A DNA stretch of 64,000 nucleotides from Mycobacterium terramassiliense (GTDB lineage: Bacteria > Actinomycetota > Actinomycetes > Mycobacteriales > Mycobacteriaceae). Numbering within the stretch: position 1 is the first letter of the stretch; every line of letters begins with the position of its first letter. The notes below the pieces were generated by a model. The model made no database searches. It was not told the DNA's origin and saw nothing but the letters and a program-made list of their open reading frames with translations. Where the stretch lies: positions 2,793,331 to 2,857,330 of the forward strand of contig NZ_LT717701.1 of assembly GCF_900157385.1 (NCBI RefSeq). Reading direction: 5' to 3'. Positions 1 to 8,835 of this stretch are shown here, piece by piece. Position numbers and translations under genes: made by a program.

Positions 1-2707
1 ATCGACGTTCAAGGAGTTCGATTCCGACAGCTCGGCGATGATCCTGTTGGAAGGCGACAAGCCGCTGGGGGCGGAGGCGCACCGCTACTACGACGAGATC
101 GTCAGGCGACTCGAGCAAGACAAGAAACACGTTCAGCACATCCAGGACTTCTGGAGCGATCCCCTGACAGCTGCGGGCTCCCAGAGCCACGATCAAAAGG
201 CCGCGTACGTCCAGGTCTACCTCGCCGGCAACATGGGCAGCGCCCAGTCCGGCGAATCCACGGATGCCGTCCGCAAGATCGTCAACTCGGTGCCCGCGCC
301 GCCGGGGATCAAGGCCTACGTCACCGGGGCGGGTCCGCTGTTTGCCGATCAGTCCCACGCGGGCGAGAAGGGCGTCGCGAAAGTCACCATGGTCACGTTC
401 CTCGTGATCATCGTGATGCTGCTGTTCGTCTACCGGTCGGTGATCACCATGCTGATCATGCTGGTCATGGTCTTCGTCGAATTGGCCGCGGCACGCGGTG
501 TCGTCGCGACGCTCGGAAACTACGGCATCATGGGGCTTTCGACGTTCGCCAATAACATGCTCGTGCTGATGGCGATCGCCGCCGGCACGGACTACGCGAT
601 CTTCGTGGTCGGCCGATACCACGAGGCCCGCGGTCTGGGCGAGACGCGTGAAAAAGCGTTCTACACGATGTACCACAGCACGGCCCACGTCGTGCTGGGG
701 TCGGGGCTGACCATCGCCGGCGCGATGTACTGCCTGAGCTTCTGCCGGTTGCCCTATTTTTCCTCCCTCGGCATACCCTGCGCCGTCGGCATGTTGGTCG
801 CGGTCGTCGCGGCCTTGACGCTGGCACCGGCGGTCCTGACCGTGGCATCGTTCTTCAAGCTGCTGGATCCGAAGCGAAAGCTGCAGACCCAGGGCTGGCG
901 ACGCATCGGCACCGCCGTCGTCCGCTGGCCCGCACCGGTTTTCGCGGTGACCATCGCCGCCGCATTAGTCGGCCTGCTCGCTCTGCCCGGCTACAAGACG
1001 GACTACGACACCCGCCACTTCCTGCCGGCAGACACCCCGGCCAATGTCGGTTATGCGGCTGCCGACCGCCACTTCAACCAGGCCCGGCTGAATCCCGAGC
1101 TGTTGATGATCGAGACGGATCACGACCTGCGTAACCCCGCCGACTTCATCATCCTGGACAAGGTGGCCAAGGCGGTCTTCCGCATCCCCGGTATCGGCCG
1201 AGTCCAGACCATCACCCGGCCGTTGGGCACGCCGCTCGACCACAGCACCCTCGGTTTTCAGATGGGCGCGCAATCCGCAGGGCGGCTCGAGACCCAGCAC
1301 TATCAGGAAGAGCAGGCGCAGAACCTGCTGAAGCAGGCGGAAGAGCTGCGCAAGACGATGGCGACGCTGCATGAGCAGATGCAGGTCACCCAGGATCTGA
1401 GCAACACCACACACGAAACCACCAAGCTCACCAAAGAAACCGTGAAGATCACCGAGGCGTTGCGCGACGACATCGCCAACTTCGACGACTTCTTCCGGCC
1501 GATTCGTAGTTACTTCTACTGGGAGAGGCACTGCTACGACATTCCGGCCTGCTGGTCGATACGGTCCATCTTCAATGCACTCGATGGCATCGACCAGGTG
1601 GCTCAGAACATCGAGAATCTCAGCGCGAATCTCGACAAGCTGGATCAGATCCAGCCGAAGCTGGTGGCGCTGATACCGCCGCAGATCGAGAGCCAGCAGC
1701 GCAACCTCGACACCATCATGTCGAACTACGCGACCACAAAGGGTCTCAACGACCAGGCGAAAGCGCAGGCCGACAACGCCACCGCGGAGGGCGATGCCTT
1801 CGACAAAGCGAAGAACGACGACACGTTCTACCTTCCGCCGGAGGCGTTCAAGAGCCCGGATTTCGCGCGGGGTCTCAAACAGTTCATATCGCCGGACGGG
1901 CACGCTGTCCGGTTGATCATCTCGCATGAAGGCGACCCGGCGACTCCTGAAGGCGTCAGCCACATCGCGCCGATCAAGCAGGCCGTGCACGAGGCGATCA
2001 AGGGCACGCCCTGGGAGGGCGCCAACGTCTATCTCGGCGGTACCGCCGCGACGTATAAGGACATGCACGACGGCTCCAACATCGACCTGTTGATCGCCGG
2101 AATTTCCGCGGCCACACTGATTTTCATCATCATGTTGGTGATCACCCGAAGCGTCGTTGCGGCCTTCGTGATCGTCGGTACGGTGTTGCTGTCGTTGGGC
2201 GCCTCGTTCGGACTCTCCGTGCTCCTATGGCAGTACATCCTGGGCATCAAGCTGCACTGGATGGTGCTGGCGATGGCGATCATCCTGCTGCTGGCGGTCG
2301 GCTCGGACTACAACCTGCTGCTGATATCGCGGTTCAAGGAGGAAATCCACGCCGGGCTCAAGACGGGGACGATCCGCGCGATGGCCGGTTCGGGCTCGGT
2401 GGTTACCGCCGCCGGTCTGGTGTTCGCCGCCACCATGGCCACGTTCATGTTCAGCCCGCTGCGGGTGATGGCCCAGGTGGGTACGACGATCGCGCTGGGT
2501 CTGTTGTTCGACACTTTGATCGTGCGGTCGTTCATGACACCGTCGCTGGCCACCTTGCTCGGGCGGTGGTTCTGGTGGCCGCAGCATGTGCGTCCACGGC
2601 CGGCCAGCACCATGCTGCGACCATACGGACCGCGTACCGCGGTGCGCGAGCTGATCCTCAACGACGTTGACGAACACCCACCGGGCGGACTGGTCAAAAA
2701 GCGTTAA
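1..2707 (+). CDS. MmpL-family RND lipid transporter, 5' end outside window
   Basis: The reading frame is open from base 2, so the start lies upstream and only about 900 C-terminal codons are present. It is an inner-membrane RND-superfamily exporter of the mycobacterial MmpL type, which moves lipids or siderophores across the inner membrane using proton motive force. Counting from the internal Met at 38, helices run at about 115-280 with GTDYAIFVVGRYHE near 180, and a second helical block at about 690-830 carries GSDYNLLLISRF near 754. Both Asp-Tyr pairs match the proton-relay motifs of the family. A Gln/Glu/Lys-rich, probably coiled-coil, periplasmic stretch lies at about 420-600. The substrate cannot be read from sequence. 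The next gene, a PPE, is 219 bp downstream behind iron-box-like sites, so an iron or siderophore link is possible but unproven. Confidence 0.93.
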   Translation, partial: STFKEFDSDSSAMILLEGDKPLGAEAHRYYDEIVRRLEQDKKHVQHIQDFWSDPLTAAGSQSHDQKAAYVQVYLAGNMGSAQSGESTDAVRKIVNSVPAPPGIKAYVTGAGPLFADQSHAGEKGVAKVTMVTFLVIIVMLLFVYRSVITMLIMLVMVFVELAAARGVVATLGNYGIMGLSTFANNMLVLMAIAAGTDYAIFVVGRYHEARGLGETREKAFYTMYHSTAHVVLGSGLTIAGAMYCLSFCRLPYFSSLGIPCAVGMLVAVVAALTLAPAVLTVASFFKLLDPKRKLQTQGWRRIGTAVVRWPAPVFAVTIAAALVGLLALPGYKTDYDTRHFLPADTPANVGYAAADRHFNQARLNPELLMIETDHDLRNPADFIILDKVAKAVFRIPGIGRVQTITRPLGTPLDHSTLGFQMGAQSAGRLETQHYQEEQAQNLLKQAEELRKTMATLHEQMQVTQDLSNTTHETTKLTKETVKITEALRDDIANFDDFFRPIRSYFYWERHCYDIPACWSIRSIFNALDGIDQVAQNIENLSANLDKLDQIQPKLVALIPPQIESQQRNLDTIMSNYATTKGLNDQAKAQADNATAEGDAFDKAKNDDTFYLPPEAFKSPDFARGLKQFISPDGHAVRLIISHEGDPATPEGVSHIAPIKQAVHEAIKGTPWEGANVYLGGTAATYKDMHDGSNIDLLIAGISAATLIFIIMLVITRSVVAAFVIVGTVLLSLGASFGLSVLLWQYILGIKLHWMVLAMAIILLLAVGSDYNLLLISRFKEEIHAGLKTGTIRAMAGSGSVVTAAGLVFAATMATFMFSPLRVMAQVGTTIALGLLFDTLIVRSFMTPSLATLLGRWFWWPQHVRPRPASTMLRPYGPRTAVRELILNDVDEHPPGGLVKKR

Positions 2708-2844
2708 GCGCCTGTACGCAGCCAGATGCATTGAAAGCCAAGGCGTTTGCGGCGTCGCTCAGTGTCGTGTACGACCAGCGTCGCCTCCCGCGAGTCGGGA
2801 TACCGGCGGTGTTCCGATCCGGCCAACCCCAGGCGTCTCAAATA

Positions 2845-2863
2845 TTAGGGAAGCCTAGCTTTA
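2845..2863. promoter_or_regulatory. IdeR-like iron box 1
   Basis: The sequence TTAGGGAAGCCTAGCTTTA matches 13 of 19 positions of the mycobacterial IdeR consensus TTAGGTTAGGCTAACCTAA, including the conserved TTAGG and CTA blocks. It lies 64 bp upstream of the PPE start, a typical place for an iron-dependent operator. Assignment is by eye only. Confidence 0.45.
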
Positions 2864-2873
2864 GTTGCGTCAG

Positions 2874-2892
2874 TATGTGTAGCCTACCCTTA
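2874..2892. promoter_or_regulatory. IdeR-like iron box 2 (weaker)
   Basis: This site matches 12 of 19 IdeR consensus positions, mostly in the second half (TAG.CTA.CCT.A). Its start is 29 bp after that of box 1. Paired boxes are known in front of IdeR-regulated mycobacterial genes such as mbtB and bfrA, which makes the pair more credible than either site alone. Confidence 0.35.
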
Positions 2893-2926
2893 CTTCGGCA
2901 GCGCAAGGGTGAAAGGAAGGCTACGT

Positions 2927-5068
2927 ATGAGTTTTTTGGTGTTGCCGCCAGAGATCAATTCGGCGCGGATGTATACCGGCCCGGGGTCGGGGCCGATGCT
3001 CGCCGCCGCCGCGGCCTGGGATGGGCTGGCCGCCGAGCTGGACTCGGCGGCGGGCTCGTTCGGGTCGGTGACCTCGGGCCTGGCCGCCGACGCGTGGCAA
3101 GGGGCCGCGTCGCAGGCGATGGCCAGCGCGGCAGCACCGTACGCGGCGTGGTTGGCCACTGCCGCGGCTCGCGCGCAGACGGTAGCCGGTCAGGCCAAGT
3201 CCGCTGCCGCGGTGTTCGAGGCCGCCAGGGCGGCGGCGGTGCATCCATGGCTGGTTTCGGCCAACCGGTCGGAGTTGGTGACGCTGGTGAACTCGAACCT
3301 GTTGGGCCTCAACGCACCGGCGATCGCGGCCGCTGAGGCCGAATACGAGCAGATGTGGGCCCAGGATGTGGTCGCGATGGTGAGCTACCACGGCGGGGCG
3401 TCGGCGGCCGTTGCGGCGCTGACACCGTGGGAGCAGGCGTTGCAAAGCCTCCCGAGCATGCACGGCGTGAACGTGGGTCTCGGCAACATCGGCACCTTGA
3501 ACCTGGGCAGTGGAAACTTCGGGTTATACAACTTCGGCGGCGGCAACAGCGGCCCCGGCACGACCGGCGGCGGCAACCTCAACTTCGGCTTCGGCAACTA
3601 CGGATCCTTCAACTTCGGTGCGGGCAACGGTAACTCGCTCTTCAGCGAGGCGACCTCCTACTACAACGTGGGGTTCGCCAACATCGGCCAATTCAACTTC
3701 GGCGTCGGCAACATCGGCGGCGGGAACATCGGCATCGGCAACGGCAGCGCCTATTCGCACGACAATCCGGCCCCCGGCTATTTCAACGTGGGTATTGGCA
3801 ACCTCGGCAACGGCAACTGGGGCATCGGGAATCTCGGTAACAACAACATCGGCTTGGGCAACCTCGGCAACAACGACATCGGCATCGGGCTCACCGGCAA
3901 CAACCAGATCGGATTCGGCGGGTTCAACGCCAACGGTGCCGGTTGGAACATCGGCCTGGGCAACAACGGGAGCTTCAATTTCGGCTTCGGCAACACCGGC
4001 GACCACAACATCGGGCTGGCCAACACCGGCAACCACGACATCGGCATCGGGCTTACCGGCGACAACCAGATCGGGTTCGGCGGCTGGAACTCCGGTAGTG
4101 GCAACACCGGCCTGTTCAACTCGGGCACCGGCAACACCGGAATCTTCAACTCGGGCAGCGGCAACTGGGGCATCGCCAACACCGGCAGTCAAAACTGGGG
4201 GCTGGTCAACTCGGGCACCATCGACACCGGAGTCGGCAACACGGGCAGCACCGAAACCGGTTTCTGGAACGCCGGCAGCCGCAGCACGGGCTTGTTCAAC
4301 GCGGGCTCCAACAACTTCGGCGTTCTGGATGCCGGCACCAGGAACGTCGGTTTCTTCGACGCCGGAACCGCCAACACGGGCGACTTCAATTCAGGCCTCA
4401 GCAACGTCGGCTGGGGTAACTCGGGGTTTGCCAACGTGGGCTTGTTCAACGCGGGGAGCTGCAACACGGGGGCCTTCAACGCGGGAGGCACCATCGACGG
4501 CGCCGGCAACACCGGTTTCTTCAACGCCGGCAACGCCAACACCGGCTTCTTCAACTCGGGCAACACCAACACCGGCTTCTGGAACTCGGGCGATGTGAAC
4601 ACGGGCTTTTTCGGTACGGGCAGCTACAGCGGCAACTCGGGCTTCGGGAACACCGGCACCGGCAACTCGGGCTTTTTCAACACCGGCGGCGACAACAATT
4701 CCGGCTTCTTCAACTCGGCGGCCGCGGGTTACAGCTCGGGTTTCGGAAACTCGGGCGGCGGCACCGAAATGGGCTTCTTCAACTCCGGTGGCAACGGGTA
4801 CAACGTCGGTTTCTTCAACTCGGGCAGCGGGGGCGACAACATCGGTATCAGCAACTCGGGTACCGGCGGCGGCAACGTCGGCCTTTTCAACACCGACTCG
4901 AATCCCAGCGAGGGCGAGAGCGTCGGCATCCTCAATTCCGGGGCCGGCCACAACGTAGGCGTCTACGACGCCGGCGACCACGACTCCGGTGTCGGGAACT
5001 CGGGCAGCAGAAGTTCGGGCGGGTTCAACGCGGGCGACTATCAGTCCGGATTCTTCGGCGGCCCGTAA
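2927..5068 (+). CDS. PPE family protein, MPTR subfamily
   Basis: The protein has 713 residues. The ATG at 2927 is chosen because GAAAGGAAGG sits 6 bp before it; a GTG at 2909 lies before that ribosome site. The N-terminal PPE domain (about 1-175) opens MSFLVLPPEI with PPE at residues 7-9 and carries a W-x-G turn (DAWQGAAS). From about residue 180 to the end the protein is a run of Asn/Gly-rich pentapeptides of the N-x-G-x-G type (FNFGFGN, NTGFFNSG, GNIGIGN), the MPTR signature. PPE proteins normally pair with PE proteins and leave through ESX type VII secretion. No PE gene adjoins this one, so its partner is elsewhere. The upstream iron boxes suggest iron-repressed expression, as known for PPE37 of M. 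tuberculosis. The repeats may vary in number between strains. Confidence 0.95.
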   Translation: MSFLVLPPEINSARMYTGPGSGPMLAAAAAWDGLAAELDSAAGSFGSVTSGLAADAWQGAASQAMASAAAPYAAWLATAAARAQTVAGQAKSAAAVFEAARAAAVHPWLVSANRSELVTLVNSNLLGLNAPAIAAAEAEYEQMWAQDVVAMVSYHGGASAAVAALTPWEQALQSLPSMHGVNVGLGNIGTLNLGSGNFGLYNFGGGNSGPGTTGGGNLNFGFGNYGSFNFGAGNGNSLFSEATSYYNVGFANIGQFNFGVGNIGGGNIGIGNGSAYSHDNPAPGYFNVGIGNLGNGNWGIGNLGNNNIGLGNLGNNDIGIGLTGNNQIGFGGFNANGAGWNIGLGNNGSFNFGFGNTGDHNIGLANTGNHDIGIGLTGDNQIGFGGWNSGSGNTGLFNSGTGNTGIFNSGSGNWGIANTGSQNWGLVNSGTIDTGVGNTGSTETGFWNAGSRSTGLFNAGSNNFGVLDAGTRNVGFFDAGTANTGDFNSGLSNVGWGNSGFANVGLFNAGSCNTGAFNAGGTIDGAGNTGFFNAGNANTGFFNSGNTNTGFWNSGDVNTGFFGTGSYSGNSGFGNTGTGNSGFFNTGGDNNSGFFNSAAAGYSSGFGNSGGGTEMGFFNSGGNGYNVGFFNSGSGGDNIGISNSGTGGGNVGLFNTDSNPSEGESVGILNSGAGHNVGVYDAGDHDSGVGNSGSRSSGGFNAGDYQSGFFGGP

Positions 5069-5128
5069 GCAACGTTGTGCGGGCGGCCGGAGGCGCGGTC
5101 CGGACGGCCATGTGGCAACCTCAGGGGC

Positions 5129-6262
5129 GTGAACGAGCAACCCGTGGAGCCGTTTCGCATCGACGTCCCCGGCGACGTCTTGGAGGACCTTCGCTTGCGC
5201 CTGCAGCGCACGCGGTGGCCCGAAGCCGAATGCGTCGACGACTGGAGCCAGGGCATCCCGCTGGGTTACACGCGCGAGCTGGCCGCCTACTGGGCGACCG
5301 AGTACGACTGGCGCTCCCGTGAGGCCGCGCTGAATCGCTTCGATCAGTTCGTCACCGACATCGAGGGGCTGGACATTCACTTCATCCACCAGCGCTCGCC
5401 GCACGACGGCGCCTTCCCGCTGGTGATCACCCACGGCTGGCCCGGCTCAATCGTGGAGTTTCACAAGGTGATTGAGCCGCTGACCAACCCGGCATCCGGG
5501 CGAGCCGAGGACGCCTTTCACGTCGTGTGCCCCTCGCTGCCCGGCTACGGGTTTTCCGGCAAGCCCACCCGCGCCGGGTGGGGCGTCGAAAGGATCGCCG
5601 AGGCATGGGAGACGCTCATGCTGCGCCTCGGCTACGACCGCTACGGCGCCCAGGGCGGCGACTGGGGCGCCGCCGTCACCACCCAGATCGGCCGAAATCG
5701 GGGCCACTGCGCGGCCATTCACCTCAACATGCCGATCGGGCGGCCCACCCAGGAGTCGCTGGCCAACCCCAGCCCGGAGGAGCAACGCGCGCTGGCCTCG
5801 ATGGCCGAGCACCGCAAGTGGGGCACCGGCTATTCCAAGCAGCAGTCCACCCGGCCGCAAACGCTGGGCTACGGGCTGGTCGATTCGCCGGTGGGCCAGC
5901 TGGCGTGGATCGTCGAGAAGTTCTGGGCGTGGGCCGATTGCGACGGGCACCCCGAGAACGTGTTCAGCCGCGACGAGCTGCTGGACAACGTGATGGTCTA
6001 CTGGGTCACCGCCACCGGCGCGTCGTCGGCCCGGCTGTACTGGGAAAGCTTCCGGGTGTTCGGCCAGCTGGACCGCGTCGAATTGCCCACCGGCGTCAGC
6101 GCTTTCCCGGGCGAGCTGCTGAAGGCGCCGCGAAGCTGGTGCGAGCCGGTGTACAACCTCACGCACTGGACGGACATGCCGCGGGGCGGGCACTTCGCCG
6201 CCTTCGAGCAGCCGGAGCTGTTCGTCGACGACGTGCGCGCGTTCTTCGCGACGGTGCGCTGA
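5129..6262 (+). CDS. Epoxide hydrolase (EHN-type alpha/beta hydrolase)
   Basis: The protein has 377 residues from the GTG at 5129, where similarity to the family's N-terminal lid domain begins (PFRIDVPGDVLEDLRLRLQRTRWPE). The reading frame stays open upstream of this codon without family-like sequence. The alpha/beta hydrolase core shows the oxyanion motif HGWPGS at about 117, the nucleophile motif GGDWGAAV near 180 with Asp as predicted nucleophile, and a C-terminal GGHFAAFEQPE supplying the catalytic His. This layout matches microsomal-type epoxide hydrolases, which open epoxides to vicinal diols in the cytosol. The substrate is unknown. It stands alone between the PPE gene and a convergent VOC gene 20 bp away. 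Confidence 0.88.
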   Translation: MNEQPVEPFRIDVPGDVLEDLRLRLQRTRWPEAECVDDWSQGIPLGYTRELAAYWATEYDWRSREAALNRFDQFVTDIEGLDIHFIHQRSPHDGAFPLVITHGWPGSIVEFHKVIEPLTNPASGRAEDAFHVVCPSLPGYGFSGKPTRAGWGVERIAEAWETLMLRLGYDRYGAQGGDWGAAVTTQIGRNRGHCAAIHLNMPIGRPTQESLANPSPEEQRALASMAEHRKWGTGYSKQQSTRPQTLGYGLVDSPVGQLAWIVEKFWAWADCDGHPENVFSRDELLDNVMVYWVTATGASSARLYWESFRVFGQLDRVELPTGVSAFPGELLKAPRSWCEPVYNLTHWTDMPRGGHFAAFEQPELFVDDVRAFFATVR

Positions 6263-6282
6263 CCCGCACCAAGGGCTTTGCG

Positions 6283-6678
6283 TCAGCCCGGCGGCGCGAA
6301 GAGCTCCAAGGCAATGCCGTCGGGGTCTCGAAAGCTCAACCCCGCGCCGTACGGCGCATCCACGATGCCGCCATGCTCGACGCCCAGTTCGTCCAGCCGC
6401 GTGACCCACTTCGCCAGGTCGGCGCGGCTGGAGCAGCCGAAGCCGACATGGTCGAGCCCGACCCGCAACTCGCTGAACGTCTCATCGGGGGCGCGGCGGT
6501 CGTGCTGGTGGATGCCGAATACGGTGTGGCCTTCGAGCATCCACACCAGGTGCCGAAAACCGGCGTCTGTGTGCTCGTCGAGGATCGGCTCAGCGTCGAA
6601 GAGCCTGCGGTACCACGGGCCGCTGATCTCGAGGTCCCGCACCGTGACCGCGACATGGTTGAGCGGGGGGAAGGGCAT
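6283..6678 (-). CDS. VOC (glyoxalase/bleomycin-resistance) family protein
   Basis: This is a 131-residue single-domain protein starting MPFPPLNHVAVTVRDLEIS, the usual first beta strand of the vicinal oxygen chelate fold with its metal-ligand His (NHVAV). A second half opens GLDHVGFGCS and ends RDPDGIALELFAPP, the conserved C-terminal strand with a metal-ligand Glu. Members are metal-dependent lyases, dioxygenases or binding proteins, and the substrate cannot be assigned here. It lies 15 bp downstream of the MpaB-like gene on the same strand, so the two are probably co-transcribed. Confidence 0.85.
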   Translation of the reverse strand: MPFPPLNHVAVTVRDLEISGPWYRRLFDAEPILDEHTDAGFRHLVWMLEGHTVFGIHQHDRRAPDETFSELRVGLDHVGFGCSSRADLAKWVTRLDELGVEHGGIVDAPYGAGLSFRDPDGIALELFAPPG

Positions 6679-6693
6679 GGCCCGACTCTACCG

Positions 6694-7509
6694 CTAGACG
6701 ATGCGCCAGCCCCTCCGAGCCCGAAAGCGCATGTCCCACAAGTAAATCTGATAGCCGAAGACCCACACCCGGTGCGGGATCAGTCGGTCTGCCAGCCGCA
6801 GGGCCGCCAGCAGCCACGCGAACCGGCGCTGCTGGCCCTGGGTCCACTTCAGCTGCATCATCGCGCGGAACTCGGGGGCCAGAAATCCCGTCGTCGCGAA
6901 CAGATTGAACGGCCCCGCCAGGACCCGCAGCGGCCACGGCAGGAACGCCATCGCGGCCACCCCGCGCAGGTGCTCGCGCACGGGCGGGTCGATGCGCAGC
7001 TCGTCGAGGGAGCGCTTCCAGTAGTCGTCGAACGCGGCGCGGTCCGGCGGCCACATGCGCTCGGGCACCTGCAGCGTGGTCCCCAACCGCTTGGCGTCGC
7101 GGTAGACGGCGTCGGCGGTGGCGTCATCCAGTGGCCCGTGCAAAAACTCGTGCTGCTCAACGAAATAGCGGTACAGGCAGGACGCCACCCACAGCTGCAG
7201 CTTGGGGTCGAAGGCGTTGTAGGACACCGGACTTGACGACGTCGAGCGAACCTGGCGGTGTGCGCCGTCCACGGCGCCGCGGATCAGGGCCCGGTCGGAC
7301 TCGGTTCCGATGGCCGCCACCGCCAGGTAGGTCCCGGTGGTGCGGGCGCGCTTGAACGGATGCTTGTACACGTTGCCGCTGTCCACCGGGCTTTCCAGCA
7401 CGCCGTAACCCACGCCGGGCAGGGACAGCTGCATGATCACGTTCGCGGCGGGCATTAACACCGCCGCCGGGTTCAGCAGGTCGGCGATCCCGGTAGCGGG
7501 CCGCTTCAT
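6694..7509 (-). CDS. Oxygenase MpaB family protein (DUF2236), Rv2237-like
   Basis: The protein has 271 residues. It is rich in Arg, His and Trp, with the family's FKRARTTGTYLAVAAIG block near 55-70, FDPKLQLWVASCLY near 100 and HGPL/YWKRSLDEL further on. This matches the DUF2236/MpaB family of haem-dependent oxygenase-like proteins (the rubber-degrading Lcp proteins are relatives). By synteny, next to cobD, it corresponds to Rv2237. The reaction is unknown. Hydrophobic stretches near 180-205 may give membrane association. It is divergent from the small membrane-protein gene upstream and is followed at 15 bp by the VOC gene. Confidence 0.75.
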   Translation of the reverse strand: MKRPATGIADLLNPAAVLMPAANVIMQLSLPGVGYGVLESPVDSGNVYKHPFKRARTTGTYLAVAAIGTESDRALIRGAVDGAHRQVRSTSSSPVSYNAFDPKLQLWVASCLYRYFVEQHEFLHGPLDDATADAVYRDAKRLGTTLQVPERMWPPDRAAFDDYWKRSLDELRIDPPVREHLRGVAAMAFLPWPLRVLAGPFNLFATTGFLAPEFRAMMQLKWTQGQQRRFAWLLAALRLADRLIPHRVWVFGYQIYLWDMRFRARRGWRIV

Positions 7510-7584
7510 CGCGGTTTACCCCTCATGGAGTCGAGTACACCACGACGGATGTTATTTCCGCCGAAAAGTGGGCAGACGTGGGCG

Positions 7585-7728
7585 ATGAGTACTCAACCTG
7601 TTAACCCGGGCCCGCCGCTGGCGCGACCCCCCAACCTGGCACCGGCGGCCGTTTCCGACGTCTTGCTGTGGTGGCTGGTGGGCCTGCTGATCGTCGTGGT
7701 GATCGTGGGGGCCGTATTGGCCATCTAG
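7585..7728 (+). CDS. Small single-pass membrane protein, 47 aa
   Basis: The ATG at 7585 gives a 47-residue protein. A Pro-rich N-terminal half (about 1-22, MSTQPVNPGPPLARPP) is followed by a strongly hydrophobic helix (VLLWWLVGLLIVVVIVGAVLAI) that ends the protein. It looks like a tail-anchored peptide with its N-terminus in the cytosol. No family is recognised. It lies 36 bp before cobD on the same strand and could be co-transcribed with it. A longer in-frame start at 7525 exists but adds atypical sequence. Confidence 0.55.
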   Translation: MSTQPVNPGPPLARPPNLAPAAVSDVLLWWLVGLLIVVVIVGAVLAI

Positions 7729-7764
7729 CCCGGCCCGTGCCCGGCGGTGTGAGACGCTGCCCGG

Positions 7765-8835
7765 GTGGCTGCGAGGCGGACCCGGGGCGTCGGCGTGCTG
7801 GCCGGCTACGCGGCCGACCTGGTCCTCAGCGACCCGAAGCGGGGCCACCCGGTCGCGCTGTTCGGCGGGGCCGCCGCGGCGCTGGAGCGCCACACCTACC
7901 GCGATGCCAAGGTCGCCGGCGTGCTGCACGTGGGCCTGCTGGTCGGTGCGGCGACGGTGCTGGGCAGCGCCGTCGCCCGCCGGTCCGTCACCGCCACCGC
8001 CCTAGCCACGTGGATATGCCTGGGTGGAACGTCGCTGGCACGCACCGGCCTGGAGATGTCGCAGCTGCTGGAGCGCGGCGACGTCGGGGCCGCCCGGCGG
8101 CTGTTGCCGTCGCTGTGCGGGCGCGACCCTGCGCGGCTGGACGCCGCCGGCCTGACACGCGCGGCGCTGGAATCGGTCGCGGAGAACACCTCGGACGCCC
8201 AGGTGGCGCCGCTGTTGTGGGCGGCGGCCGGCGGGGCGCCCGCGGTGCTGGCCTACCGCGCCATCAACACGCTGGATTCGATGATCGGCCACCGCTCCCC
8301 GCGCTACCTCCGATTCGGTTGGGCCGCAGCACGATTGGACGACCTGGCCAACTACGTCGCCGCCCGGGCCACCGCGGCACTGGTGGTGGTGTGCGCACCC
8401 GTCGTCGGCGGATCCCCGGCGGGCGCGCTGCGCGCCTGGCGACGCGACGCGGCCCGGCATCCCAGCCCCAATGCCGGCGTGGTCGAGGCGGCCTTCGCCG
8501 GGGCGCTGGGCGTCCGGCTCGGCGGGCCGACCCAGTACCGCCACGAGCTGCAGATCCGGCCCACGCTCGGGGATGGCCGACAGCCCGCGGTGGCCGACCT
8601 GCGTCGCGCGGTGAGGCTGTCGCGGGCGGTGCAGGCCGCCGCCGCGCTGTCCGTCGGGTGTGCATCGCTGGCGTTGAGTGTGCGCGGAGGGCGGGAAAAT
8701 CGTCGGCGCTTTCAGGCGATGGATGCAACAGTGGGTGGTTTGGTCGGGTTGGACAGTAGTTCGTCGAGGGCTTCGGCGGGGGTTTTCCAGTCCAGTGTTT
8801 GGCGTGGCCGATTGTTGAGTTTGGCCGCGACGTAG
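7765..8835 (+). CDS. cobD: CobD/CbiB adenosylcobinamide-phosphate synthase, 3' end altered by IS insertion
   Basis: This membrane protein of late cobalamin synthesis attaches aminopropanol (or its phosphate) to cobyric acid. The GTG start gives GVLAGYAADLVLSDPKRGHPVALFG, the family N-terminus, followed by several hydrophobic segments, the ALESVAENTSDAQVAPL block near 135-150 and the DSMIGHRSPRY motif near 172. Native sequence runs through codon 314. An IS30-family element then begins, and the frame continues 42 codons into IS DNA to 8835, giving 356 aa. Removing the IS and one target copy restores a 321-aa protein ending FRALSAH, with its stop at 10055-10057. All recognised core motifs are kept, so the protein may still work. 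Confidence 0.88.
   Translation: MAARRTRGVGVLAGYAADLVLSDPKRGHPVALFGGAAAALERHTYRDAKVAGVLHVGLLVGAATVLGSAVARRSVTATALATWICLGGTSLARTGLEMSQLLERGDVGAARRLLPSLCGRDPARLDAAGLTRAALESVAENTSDAQVAPLLWAAAGGAPAVLAYRAINTLDSMIGHRSPRYLRFGWAAARLDDLANYVAARATAALVVVCAPVVGGSPAGALRAWRRDAARHPSPNAGVVEAAFAGALGVRLGGPTQYRHELQIRPTLGDGRQPAVADLRRAVRLSRAVQAAAALSVGCASLALSVRGGRENRRRFQAMDATVGGLVGLDSSSSRASAGVFQSSVWRGRLLSLAAT
8677..8706. repeat. Left arm of split dyad plus 4-bp target site (IS copy 1)
   Basis: Bases 8677-8702 form one arm of an imperfect dyad whose other arm is 10030-10055. About 20 of 26 positions pair, including AGTGTGCGC and GAGGGCG. TCGG at 8703-8706 recurs at 10030-10033 and is the target duplication. The dyad covers the native 3' end of cobD and probably formed a terminator hairpin before the IS split it. 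Confidence 0.6.

Noticed and set aside
3500..5068. Several long open frames in other frames over the PPE repeat region
   Set aside because: They are by-products of the GC-rich Asn/Gly repeat codons; the PPE frame has the start, domain and motif support.
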